Shown here: positions 22,891 through 32,494 of the stretch, one piece after another | Layout: every line of letters begins with the position of its first letter | Position numbering within the stretch: the first letter of the stretch is position 1 | Assembly: GCA_934045075.1 (NCBI GenBank) | Contig: OW203722.1 | Location: 15,004,796 to 15,068,795, forward strand | Source of the DNA: Yponomeuta sedellus | Lineage: Eukaryota > Arthropoda > Insecta > Lepidoptera > Yponomeutidae | DNA length: 64,000 nt | Direction of reading: 5' to 3' | Position numbers and translations under genes: made by a program | The notes under the pieces: generated by a model | Seen by the model: only the letters and a program-made list of their open reading frames with translations | Database searches by the model: none | What the model was told of the DNA's origin: nothing

Positions 22891-23316
22891 TTAACTACAT
22901 CGTTTGTACCATTCGACCTAATCTCATCGATTCCAATAACAGATGAGTAAGGTGAAGTACCGCGAATCTACTCCTAATTAGTTCAATCAATTTTGCCAAG
23001 TTATTACTCCGTAAAAAGGAGTTGTCTTAGGACCGAGGCAGGCAGACCCTATCCCTCATGTATAGGCGTGGATTTATATTATGTTGAATGTTTATTTTTT
23101 AAATATGGGGTTAACGTGATTTTGTATTATATTTTAACTGTCACTTAACCTCCTTTTAGGTATTAAGTGCAAATAAAAGATTCGTACTATTCTCAGAATT
23201 AAAGTAATTTAGGTTGCACAAAAAGGCTAAACGTTCGATTTGGATGTATCGGATCTGTGTCATGATTCAAATTGGTAGGTACATGATATAAATTTTTGGG
23301 GTTCGGTAGTTAACAA
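22891..23316. other. No gene seen
   Basis: No supported coding frame or repeat. Confidence 0.4.
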
Positions 23317-23600
23317 GGAGTGTTGTGAGAAGAAGGAAATCGTGGCTTAGCAACATCAGGGAATGGACGGATGCAGCCAGCGTCGCAGATCTGTTTCGCT
23401 TTGCAAGAAACAAGGAAGATGAATATGCGGAGCTGGCGGACAAACTCAATTACTGGGGAGGCTCAGGAAGAAGAAGAAGTGAACAAGGAACCCTAATAGT
23501 CTCGTCATGTCCGTTCGTCTACATGTCTGTCTGCGGCTTGGCTCAAAAAATACCAGAAAGAAAGCTGAAATTCGGCATAGACATAATTACATATTAATTA
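23317..23600 (+). pseudogene. LINE C-terminal fragment joined to 'GGTTCCGTA' fragment
   Basis: 23325-23465 reads RRRKSWLSNIREWTDAASVADL then FRFARNKEDEYAELADKL, the W-x-NIREW ... LFR-A ... pattern found at the C-terminus of many non-LTR retrotransposon proteins. From about 23483 'caaggaaccctaatagtctcgtcatgtccgttcgtc' matches the interior of the 35113 element. Two old insertions abut. Confidence 0.55.
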
Positions 23601-24534
23601 CACCCGCAATGCACCCGTGCAACTTAACTTGACATCTCTTGCACGATTCAGTCTTCTTCGTGAAAGATGCCTAATTAATTTAGGGTACCATTGGAATAAC
23701 ATGTCTACCACATTTACTGCTATTGCTTAGTAGACTACGAAATGGAGGTAAATAACAGCTCTTATTTATGAGACTATAAGCTGACTATTCTTCGGAGTGT
23801 TTCAGAAGAGCTAACGCTAGCCGGTTGCGGATTCGTTCAGGTAACTTAATAAACTGTCGCCTGAAGCGGATAATATCATTTTCAGACAGCTAATAAGCAA
23901 TAACTGACTATAAATAATGCCTAGTGCTATTAATGTCCACTCCTGAATTTGTTATTGTACGTTGTAGCTCACTCACTCTGCTCACTTCAAGCCTTATCAA
24001 AACAAATTCAAAAACAAACGTGACTTGACTACGCGCCGAATCCTAAATTAGGGGCAATTTTATTCACAAGTGGGTAAGGCTGGAGACAAAAAAGAGAAGG
24101 TAATTTTATTTGCTTCCAGGGATCTTTTTGCGATTAACATTTACATCAATACCTACTCACACAGGTAGCTACCGAAAACAACTTGATTATGATAAGATTA
24201 TGCTGAGAGAATATATATCGAGGTGCCAAGACAAGGTAATCAATCGAGAGCTCGTTAAAATATAAGCCACCGCTGAAATTGGCTCGGAAACCAAGAGTAT
24301 TCAAAGTGAAAGCAAACGAAAGGAAAATGTAAAGTACCTATGTGACGGATGATATAAAGTATACCAACTTACAATTATTATAATACTTTACTGCAAACAA
24401 AATCATATAACAGGACATTTACATCAGAAACAACATATACAAATGCATGAGCAACTTACTTTCTGAGGGCGGGCGCTGCAGTTGTCAGACAGGGCTCAGA
24501 CGCAGAAAATGTATTTGCTTTTAGGGTTCAGTGG
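23601..24534. other. No gene seen
   Basis: No supported coding frame. A GGTTC-type scrap lies at 24523. Confidence 0.4.
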
Positions 24535-24640
24535 AGAGCGGTGGTAGCGGAACGGTAGAACGCGGATCTCACATCTGGGAGGTCATGAGTTCGAACCTCG
24601 TCATTACTTACTTTTCTAAGTTAATTCTAAGATTCCATAG
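24535..24640 (+). mobile_element. Family B SINE, tRNA head
   Basis: 'gcggtggtagcggaacggtagaacgcgg', then 'ggaggtcatgagttcgaacctcg' (boxB), then 'cattacttacttttctaagttaattctaag', matching the head-to-body junction of family B in plus orientation. The body is missing beyond this. Confidence 0.65.
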
Positions 24641-25425
24641 TCTTGCAATACATCCAAGTTTGACACTTGTATTTTTGTTTATCCACCATAACTAATAACA
24701 CATATTGTGTGCAGTTTGGTGATCTTTACATTTGTATTACCTTGTAGCTACATCTTTACTAAAGAAAAAAACAAAAAAAAACTTGCTACCTATGAGGTAT
24801 GGTTCAAGTAAAACAGTCAAATGTACAGGAAGACAAACATTGCAAGCATTAAAAGCTTCCTAAAAAGTGACAAGTTAAGAGGTATATCGTATAACTGGCT
24901 AAGTTTGAGTTGGTCTAGCGCTCAAACAAGCATATTTTTGCGTATAGTATAATACATTGTAGATACTAATCTATATGTTGTTACTCGTATCGTCCTGAAT
25001 CCTGATGGGTACTGACGGAAGACCAGCGCTGGAGAATGGGTTTCCAGCTTAGGTTAAGTCAAAAGCCTTCTGTATTTACCACACCCACAGTACTTACACT
25101 GAATCCATTCCTGTGTGTATAAATTGTTAAGGTTTTTTTTTGTAAATTGTTCAATGTGTTTTGTATTTGTGTTGTCTGCTTTTGTTACTACTGTTAAGTC
25201 TGCCCAATATTCGTTTTACTGTGTAAGTTTGTATAAATGCAACTAAATGATCCGTCTATCTATTTACCTATCATGGAATCATATCATACGTATAGGTAGA
25301 AACCGAAGTATTAGGTGACTTGCGAAAAGATCACAGTGGAGTTTTTTTTTCCGCTGCCCTTTTCTCCACTAACTTGCGGCCCGAAGACAGCGGCTTTCAC
25401 TTTTATTTGACATTGTAGATTGACA
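24641..25425. other. No gene; possible LINE 3' UTR near 25010-25260
   Basis: 'tgacggaagaccagcgctggaga' followed by a long T/G-rich stretch resembles a retrotransposon 3' UTR. Not classified. Confidence 0.35.
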
Positions 25426-25967
25426 ACCTATTTAGAGGCTAAAAATTCCACCCATGCCGTGATTCAAACCCGCGACCTCTGGTTATCCTTGCCAGCGCTC
25501 ATCCAACTGAGCTAATGGGCGACTCACCGGCATCAGTGAAATTTCGAACCTCTTTACAATACTCTGTGTATTACGTACAGGCAGCGACATCTGGCTGAAG
25601 TAATTTGCATCACTTGCAGCTCCGAGTACCTACTTTGCAGTTAGGTTTTACATCAGAATCATATCGCTGTACCCACATTATTATATCCTTTTTAATGCAC
25701 TAACCCGTGCTAAGGATAATTTTAAAAACCTATTCAGAGGCTAAAACTTCCACCCATGCCGGGATTCGAACCCGCGACCTCTGGCTATCCGTGCCAGCGC
25801 TCTTCCAACTGAGCTAATGGGCGACTCACCGGCATCAGTGAAATTTCGAACCTCTTTACGATGGGTGGAATTTTTAGCCTCTAAATAAGTTTTTAAAATT
25901 GTCCTTAGCACGGGTTAGTGCATTAAAAAGAATATACTATTCTTTCTATGATCTGAGAATATACCTA
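25426..25967 (-). mobile_element. Family A compound: two tandem units plus inverted tail
   Basis: Minus-oriented tRNA-like parts lie near 25452-25522 and 25755-25824 in tandem (period about 303 bp). At 25861 the sequence flips to a plus-oriented tail ('atgggtggaatttttagcctctaaata...gggttagtgcatt'). So tail(-)-tRNA(-)-body(-)-tail(-)-tRNA(-)|tail(+), the architecture of 61576. Flanks 'attgtagattgac' (25412-25424) and 'attgtacattgac' (25968-25980) may be a target duplication with one mismatch, which would include about 37 bp of extra 3' sequence. Confidence 0.7.
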
Positions 25968-26874
25968 ATTGTACATTGACATTCAGCAAATAGAATGTAA
26001 CGTCGCAAAAAAATTAATTAAATTGGATTAAATATCTTCATAGCATAATAATAGAGGTACGGAGCCTTCGATGCAGGAGTCCAAGTCGCATTGTCGGCCA
26101 TTTTTATTTTGTTTTTACAAAAGCGTTTCCCGGGCGAACTTTTGCTAAAAGCTCTTCTACCACTGCGTGCAACCGTGCAACCTCATGCCTTGACAGTGTC
26201 TCGTTTTTTCGTATGCCGAAATCAATGGGAATGTTCTCAGAAATTGAAAAAGAAACAAATTATATTTCGTAATGAGGCCGACAAATTGTAACGTGCTATA
26301 TATGATATTGTTTCAGTCTCATGTGTAATTCCTATGGGTAGTACGATGACGCTAGTCGTGCGTTTAGAATCTTCGACTTCGACTTTTCAGTACGTTAATT
26401 GTCAACGAAGTCCAGCATGGTAATCAGACGTAATACTACTAGACCGACGAGGCAGTTATTTCCAATTACTTTTTTTTATTATTTATTTAAAGTAAGAAAA
26501 AAAATACATGCAATATAATGCCTCCCATCCCCCGAAACCGACAAGGTTTATCTGTGGATTGGGTTTAGTAGTCACTAGCTTAACATGTTGTTTGAAATAG
26601 TATACTATACTAGTGCTATGCTCGGCAAATAGCTTGAACAAACTCAGAATGAGCTTACGATATACGCGCAAGAGCAAACATATTCAATTTTAGTAATTAT
26701 TGTTAGTTTGACTAAAGCTTAAGTCAAGAGAAGTCCGACTCACATCACAACGTCGTCGCTGACTTATACTTGTATAAAATGAGCCACTACATGCGACTTC
26801 CTATTTCAGAGGCCAAGGCCCAAATCGGGTCGTTGAGCCAGCGGAGTCAGTTTAAAAAAAAAACAAAGATATTC
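25968..26874. other. No gene seen
   Basis: Two short frames (26091-26291, 26483-26677) lack motifs and I treat them as chance. Confidence 0.4.
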
Positions 26875-26952
26875 TAGGTACTTTTAGGTTAATAATAATA
26901 ACTTTCACACAACACCATCACTTGACCCGGTCCCAAACTAGGATAGCCTGTA
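26875..26952 (-). repeat. Family C SINE, 3' fragment
   Basis: 'aacaccatcacttgacccggtcccaaactaggatagcctgt' is the reverse complement of the 3' region of family C. Family A abuts it immediately at 26953. Confidence 0.6.
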
Positions 26953-27105
26953 CTATCCTCCTCAATTGGTAGAGCGCTGGCACGGATAGCCAGAGGTTGC
27001 GGGTTCGAATCCCGGCATGGGTGAAGTTTTTAGCCTCTAAATAGGTTTTTAAATTTGTTCCTTAGCACGGGTTAGTGCATTAAAAATAAAAATAGTATAA
27101 TAATA
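26953..27105 (+). mobile_element. Family A element, 5'-truncated
   Basis: Starts inside the tRNA-like part ('tcctcaattggtagagcgctggcacggatagccag', boxB 'gggttcgaatcccggc') and runs through the standard tail 'ttttagcctctaaataggtttttaaa...cacgggttagtgcattaaaaataaaaatagtat'. Confidence 0.75.
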
Positions 27106-27469
27106 TATTAATTGCATTCTTTGCTATCTTTGCTACCTACTATAGGCACAGTTTCCAAATTGGATTCAGAACAGGTACCTACGAGTGGTACGACAGTCTT
27201 TCTGCATGGATATCGGCTGATGTTTATTAAATAAAAAAAAAATCAAAAAAAGAACGATATGAAATTCCTACTTAAGCCTGGGTGTTTCATATTCATGCCA
27301 GATTTTAGAAGTGTGTCACGCTCAGCCCGTCTGTCCGTCATAAAGAACGTCATGACCGTGCACGTAGACATCATGTTAGTGTACATATACTACTTATATT
27401 GAAATTAAACTGAATAAGGTTAATTAAGATATAACACACATATACGCAACGTTATTTACATACCAAATA

Positions 27470-27655
27470 GGGGATGTATTAGCAATGGGGAAGATAAAAC
27501 GTTTCCGGTACCGGCGTGCGTGCATGCCACGACTTATGAACGTTGATGAAGCGAAGGTGATCTGTCAGGATCGTGGCATGTGGCAGTCCCTGGTCTCTGC
27601 CTACCCCTCTGAGATACAGGCGTGGGGTTATGTATGTATGTTAATGTTACAACCA
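27470..27655 (+). pseudogene. LINE-1 3' coding end and TATG tail
   Basis: Reads MGKIKRFRYRRACMPRLMNV, DEAKVICQDRGMWQSLVSAY, then P and an end 'atacaggcgtggggttatgtatgtatg'. Same C-terminus as LINE-1 at 32513 and 42431 (RNRRACMQRLMNVDEAKVIC). Ends in a TATG-type tail. Confidence 0.8.
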
Positions 27656-27704
27656 CTGATTTCTTTATTTTCAGTTACGGAATCTGCGAATTTAAAGTAG
27701 CAAT

Positions 27705-27945
27705 AACAACCGCTAACGGAGATGGAAAACATCGTGAGGAAACCAGCGGCTTGGTGGGCTCCTTACGTATTGACTTGTCTTTCCTGTGTTCTAGTTCGAC
27801 TAAGCTGTCAGGTTGGTGTGCAAACCTACTCTAGCAAAAAAACGATGTCCGAGGCACTGCAGCGTCGGAGTGGTGAAGATCACTCACCCATATAGTGTGA
27901 GTGAAGATGCCACTGGACGCTTCATAAATAATCTCATTACGTAGC
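27705..27945 (+). mobile_element. Family D element
   Basis: 'gctaacggagatggaaaacatcgtgaggaaacc', 'ggctccttacgtattgac', 'gactaagctgtcagg', 'ggcactgcagcgtcggagtggtgaag', ending 'gtgaagatgccactggacgc'. Starts 50 bp after the LINE-1 tail. Confidence 0.75.
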
Positions 27946-28149
27946 TGCAAAGACAAAAGATTATAACCACATTGGTTATAATCCAGATATATCAAGCCAA
28001 TCTCGCTTCCTCACGCATTCACACACTCTGTATAAAATTCCCTATTAAAACTAATGAGCACGATGCACAATGGACCTCGCTATGTGTAAGGGTAAAATCG
28101 GATACACTGTGTCAACTCAACATTAGTTAGTTAGACCTGAGATTTCCGC

Positions 28150-28480
28150 ATTTTAGTCTCATAGTTGGACCATTGCACGCCGTAAGCGCTGAGGTATGTC
28201 AGCACTTCAGACATTAGGGTTTCCTCATGATGTTTTCTTTCACAGTTATCGCTAACTGTGAAAGAAAACATCATGAGGAAACCCATGAGTGGTATTTCTA
28301 CTATAACTTAAAAAAAAAACTAAGTAAATTACTACGCAATTAAACCCCGGCAATATTCTAATAAATGTACTAAAGTCATTGGTACATACCCACAGGATTA
28401 CATACCCACAGGATTTGAACCTACAACCTCCCGATTGAGAGACCGGCGTTTTACTGCTTCTCTACCACCGCTCTATCAAC
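28150..28480 (-). mobile_element. Family B SINE with internal perfect hairpin
   Basis: Body 'cagacattagggtttcctcatgatgttttctttcac', 'gtggtatttctac', 'gtcattggtacatac', head 'ggatttgaacctacaacctcccgattgagagaccggcg'. At 28217-28284 a 32-bp stretch is followed, after TCGC, by its exact reverse complement. The head has a 16-bp tandem duplication at 28384-28415. Confidence 0.75.
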
Positions 28481-28579
28481 TCAACGTATCTTTAAACTCA
28501 CTAACTCAGAGCTGTATGGCATGGTTTTAAAGTAGGAAATAAAATTAAATATGAGTGGAGACTTGGAGGAAGTATTGTT

Positions 28580-28900
28580 GTGCGGTATCGTCGAATTGAT
28601 CGTTCAAAAATTATATGGGTGTCGGGTTTTTTTATTCAGGGATCCGTTTGCGTAATATTAAACCTTAAAGCACAACTTTCGATTAGAGTAGGGTCTCTAT
28701 CACACTATGGCTCGCAGTTGATGGTAGAGCCGTGAAAAAAATCACCACGGTAATAAATTATGTTGAAACTAATAGAAATTACGGCTAAGTGTAATTTACA
28801 AGTTATGTAATAGTCATAGTTGAGAAACTTATAAAAAATCCATAGATTCGAAAGATACGAGCTACGAAGATGAGCATTATTCCCACCCAAGACTTACGTT
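28580..28900 (-). repeat. 'GGTTCCGTA' element, internal fragment
   Basis: 'ggtatcgtcgaattgatcgttcaaaa', 'cagggatccgtttgcg', 'ggctaagtgtaatttacaag', 'gagaaacttataaaaaatcca' match 35410-35700 in order. The terminal parts are missing. Confidence 0.5.
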
Positions 28901-28981
28901 GAGCAAATCTAAAGCAATGGATAGTGATGGTTTCTTCCAACGTACCTACTATCACATCACATCATCACACTAATGTATTCA

Positions 28982-29190
28982 TATTCATATTTAAAGGCGA
29001 AAGTGTGTGATTGTCTATGTTTGTTACTTCTTCACGTCTAAACGGCTGGAGCGATTTTAATAAAATTTGGTATAGACTTAGCTGACACCTGGATTAACAC
29101 AATGACATGTGCTACGTTTTACTGCGGGAAAATATCTTGTTCTCATGGAAACATCGATAAACCGCGGCTAGCACCGCGGGGCACAGCTAG
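28982..29190 (+). mobile_element. Non-autonomous Helitron with terminal hairpin
   Basis: Body 'aaaggcgaaagtgtgtg', 'ctaaacggctggagcgatttt', 'aatttggtatagac'. The 3' end has CCGCGG-ctagca-CCGCGG (29162-29179), then GGCACAGCTAG before T(29191): a subterminal hairpin about 11 bases before CTAG, as expected for Helitrons. The 5' end is uncertain. Confidence 0.65.
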
Positions 29191-29242
29191 TTAAGAGATA
29201 TTTATGAAATAACTATTACATTATATTTATTTGAGACTATCA

Positions 29243-29312
29243 GGATAGTGACAGACCCTGGTCACTGCCTACCCCTCCGGGATACCGGAGTGAGTTTACG
29301 TTATGTTATCTA
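29243..29312 (+). repeat. LINE-1 3' tip
   Basis: 'gacagaccctggtcactgcctacccctccgggataccggagtgagtttacgttatg' matches the last ~60 bp of LINE-1 and its tail. Confidence 0.6.
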
Positions 29313-29868
29313 TGACTACAAAAACAAACACACTTCGTTTTCGATTCCTTTGATCCAATAAAATGTAAGGAAAAATCGTATTGTATAGCATTCTACGTAA
29401 GTTCCGTACAGGAAAAACATTCACGGTTCAATGGCTAGATATAATCCGTTCAAGGCGGAAAGATGAGCCGACTTTTGAAAGAAAGACTCGTTGAACGCCT
29501 CCAACAGAAACCTCTACAAACCTAGCATCTTTTTTACATTCACCGGATGTTTTCCGCCCAGTGTCGCATTGACGCTTTCTGTCCTTAATCGTCATGCTTA
29601 GAGTGCCTCATAACGATAATGAGCGATGAAGTCGCGAAGCCATCTCGCCCTCAAAAATGATTTAAGACGTGGTTTTAAAAGACGGCGGCGTAATAGGCCC
29701 CGTTTTTACGGTTACATTTTTCAGTAACTAAAGATAAAACCAAATACGATGCGTATTATTTCTGTATGAGTCCTGCTTCAGTCCGTTATTACTTCCCATG
29801 TGAAGTTTGTTTAACAAAAACTTGTATACCATTTGTGCATGCAGTTTGTATGAGGTCATGCAACTGAC
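29313..29868 (-). other. rdgA: rdgA intron 3, 5' end
   Basis: The donor GTCAGT at 29868-29863 starts this intron on the minus strand. No acceptor followed by recognisable diacylglycerol-kinase sequence was found to the left, so the intron probably spans the rest of the window (more than 29 kb) and holds all repeats listed there. Confidence 0.5.
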
Positions 29869-31540
29869 CTGGAGTCAGTCGGAGGTTGCGCAGGCGTCTC
29901 CTCCTGCTCGGGTCGCGGCGGCACGGTGGCTTGCGGTGAAGACAATGCCAGCGCCTTGTAGCGCGCCTGCTCCGCCGTCGGCAGCACGATGTCCACCGAC
30001 CGTGAACGCAGCCCCGACGTCGGCACCGTCAGCGAGTCTGAGCCCCTACTCAACTCCTCGGCACGCGCACCCGACACTTTGGAGAAACACGAATCTACAG
30101 ACGCGGCCCGATCTCGCCGCATATCCGGCACGGCCAGATAAATATCGTGCACCGGTGCATCTCTCGTGCCACTGCCACTCGCGGCGGTCTCCTCCGAAGC
30201 GCGCACATTCTCCAGCGACGTTCCAGTTGGCTCTACGAAGAAAGCCTCCTGGCGGGAGATGGAGCGGCGCCTGGCTGGCGGAACCGGCGGCTCATCAGCT
30301 GGCGGCTGAAGCTCGAACGAGGGTGCTCCGATTGTGAGAGCTGGGGGCGGCGACTGAGGAGGCGGAGGTATGTACGTGCGCGGTGGCGGCGGTGGCGCCA
30401 GCAGAACTCTCGGAACTTCTGTGTCGCTGTCGTCGTCATCCTCGGCGGAGCTGGAGAAGGCAGGGCGGTCAGGAGTGGTGCGCTCCTCGCTGCGCCGCGC
30501 CAACCACGTCTCCATGTGACGGCAGTGCACGCAGGGCGGCGGCGTGCCCTTGCCGGAGCGCCGCCGGGACCATAGTCGTGGTACCTGAGGGAGAGCACAA
30601 AGAGATATAGCTTTCAGAAATATAACAAGATTAAATCGTATGAGTCAGTCAAGGCCTACCTCGAGGTAGGTGCCCGAGTCATCTGATCCGGCCGAGTCGA
30701 AGGAGCGGCTGCGAGCGCCCGGCTGCGGCACGGCCAGCAACGAGGTGCCGCCGCCAGCGCCTCGTGCCGCTTCCAACTGAATCTCATCGAACGACGCCGA
30801 CCGGACCTGGTAAGAACATTGATTGAAAACAATATGAAAAGCAGCACTATTTCAAGGGTTTTACGGTTTAAGATTTATACAGAATTGTAAGAACGCACTA
30901 AGACTCTGCCTGTACCAAACCCATAGTTTAACTGTTTATCATACTTATTTATTACTGTTTATCACAAGCACGAAAGAGGAGATTCCGCATAGAGTTACCC
31001 AGCATAAAAACATATGCCGTCAAAGTTCAAAACATTATGCATCAAGTGCGTTGTAGGTACCAATTGCAAAATAATGTATTCTGTGAAATAAAGAATTTCA
31101 TAATAATAAAACCGAAGTAAACTCCACAGTTATTAGGCAACTCAACCGAAGCCAATTCCCACGAGGGATTGTAACACCACCGTAAGTAAGGAATACGTTG
31201 AGTGCTGTAGAGCCCTAAGCAGATGCCAGTCGAATATTCATGCAACGTGACTCAAAAATTAATTTGAAAATAAATTAGTCCTCTTAACTCTGCCAAAAGG
31301 CCTTAGATTTTCAGTTCGACAAATGACGATTTATAAATATTACGTTGCCAATTCATGTGACTGCCACGAGGATATAGGGCGGGGGAAAAACGGCGCGACA
31401 GAGGTCTCTGACTGGACATGCCATACGTAAGGTGCATTTCAAAGATTTACCTGCTTGGGCACCTCGAGGCTGCTCTGCGTCTTCATGTCGGCAGGCGTGG
31501 GTGTGCGCGAGCGTGTGAATGTGGTGCGCAGGCGCTGCAT
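29869..31540 (-). CDS. rdgA: Eye-type diacylglycerol kinase, N-terminal exons 1-3
   Basis: Three in-phase exons on the minus strand: 31540-31451 (MQRLRTTFTRSRTPTPADMK..., 30 residues), 30806-30660 (49 residues, VRSASFDEIQLEA ... SDDSGTYLE) and 30584-29869 (238 residues plus 2 nt). All introns are GT-AG. The 317 residues are low-complexity and Ser/Arg-rich: a CVHC pair at about 97-100, polyproline near 143-147, RSISRQEAFFVEPTG near 186-200, DIYLAVPDMRRDRAASVDSC near 226-245, and SRSVDIVLPTAEQARYKAL near 274-292. These blocks match, from memory, the N-terminus of Drosophila retinal degeneration A, which phosphorylates diacylglycerol to phosphatidic acid in photoreceptor phototransduction. The C1, kinase and ankyrin parts are not in view. 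The start is chosen because it fits the fly start and the exon phase. Confidence 0.82.
30585..30659 (-). other. rdgA: rdgA intron 2 (75 bp)
   Basis: Minus strand: ...CTCGAG|GTAGGCC at 30659 to ...CTCTCCCTCAG at 30585, phase 0. Joins ...GTYLE to VPRLWSRRR. Confidence 0.8.
30807..31450 (-). other. rdgA: rdgA intron 1 (644 bp)
   Basis: Minus strand: AAGCAG|GTAAATCT at 31450 to GTTCTTACCAG at 30807, phase 0. Joins ...LEVPKQ to VRSASFDE. No repeat was recognised inside. Confidence 0.8.
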
Positions 31541-31640
31541 GGCGGGCGGGGCGGGCGCCGCGCGCGCGCATCACGCGCCACCGCCCCGCCGCCGCCCGCC
31601 GGCGGAGCTACCCCCAACGGCTCACTAGGTGGGGCTGCAA
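31541..31640 (-). promoter_or_regulatory. rdgA: rdgA 5' leader, CpG-rich, with upstream ATG
   Basis: Sharp GC-rich block directly before the start codon. An upstream ATG at 31571-31569 is out of frame with the main start and overlaps it, so it could reduce initiation at 31540 if the transcript includes it. No TATA box was seen. A weak acceptor-like 'gattgcag' lies near 31636, so an upstream noncoding exon is possible. Confidence 0.45.
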
Positions 31641-31797
31641 TCAAACCTCCAAATCAGCAGTCGAAACGGAAAGATCGCATAACCACTGCCATGCCGATTC
31701 AAGACTATTCCTTGTTTCTCGTACACTAATAATCTGTTAATCTACTGTTAACAGCTACAGGTTGACCAGAGTGCACAAAAAGGAACAACTGACAGCT

Positions 31798-32129
31798 TTA
31801 AAAACCTATTTAGAGGCTAAAAATTTCACCCATGCCGGGATTTGAACCCGCAACCTCTGGCTATCCGTACCAGCGCTCTACCAATTGAGCCAATGGGCGA
31901 CTCACGGCATCAGTGAAATTTCGAACCTCTTTACAATATTCTCTGTATTACGTACAGGCAGCGACATCTGACTTAAGCAAATTGCATTACTTACAGCCCC
32001 GACTACCTACTTTGCAGTTAGGTTTAACATCGGAACGATATCACTGTACCCACATGATTACACTATTTTTATTTTTAATGCACTAACCCGTGCTAAGGAA
32101 CAAATTTAAAAACCTATTTAGAGGCTAAA
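31798..32129 (-). mobile_element. Family A monomer with 11-bp target duplication
   Basis: Flanked by 'aactgacagct' at 31787-31797 and 32130-32140. Inside, in minus orientation: 26-bp end 'ttaaaaacctatttagaggctaaaaa', tRNA-like part near 31829-31900 (boxB complement 'gggatttgaaccc'), body ('cgtacaggcagcgacatctg', 'tacctactttgcagttaggtt', 'gtacccacatgatt'), tail ('taatgcactaacccgtgctaagg'), then the 26-bp end again. It defines a 332-bp unit with terminal direct repeats and a central tRNA-like segment. Confidence 0.85.
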
Positions 32130-32494
32130 AACTGACAGCTGTTAATGATTGAATCTAACAGTTATTTCAACTCATTCACTGTTCACCTAATGAGTTAAAG
32201 TGTATGTGATACCGAGGGTAAGACTGAGAAATAAAGCTACAAAAACAATCCTAATAATATAAATAGAAATACTTACATCCCGAAAACGACCCAAGAGAAT
32301 GAACCGACAAAAGTAGCATTAGCACATTTTTTTACGATGCAAACATTGTTTAGTCCTTCTACCTTCTAAAAGCCGCATTACGTATTAGGTACCTACCACT
32401 TATGATAGGAAATCTTTATATTGTTCACTATCATAAAAACCAGACCATTGAATACATGATATTGACTTAGAGCTGAAACGCACTAGCGGTACCT
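32130..32494. other. No gene seen
   Basis: AT-rich, no supported feature beyond the target duplication at its left end. Confidence 0.4.

Noticed and set aside
29807..30610. Plus-strand and other minus-frame ORFs over the GC-rich block (up to 176 codons)
   Set aside because: They are shadows of rdgA exon 3; only the minus frame that joins exons 1 and 2 in phase has conserved blocks.
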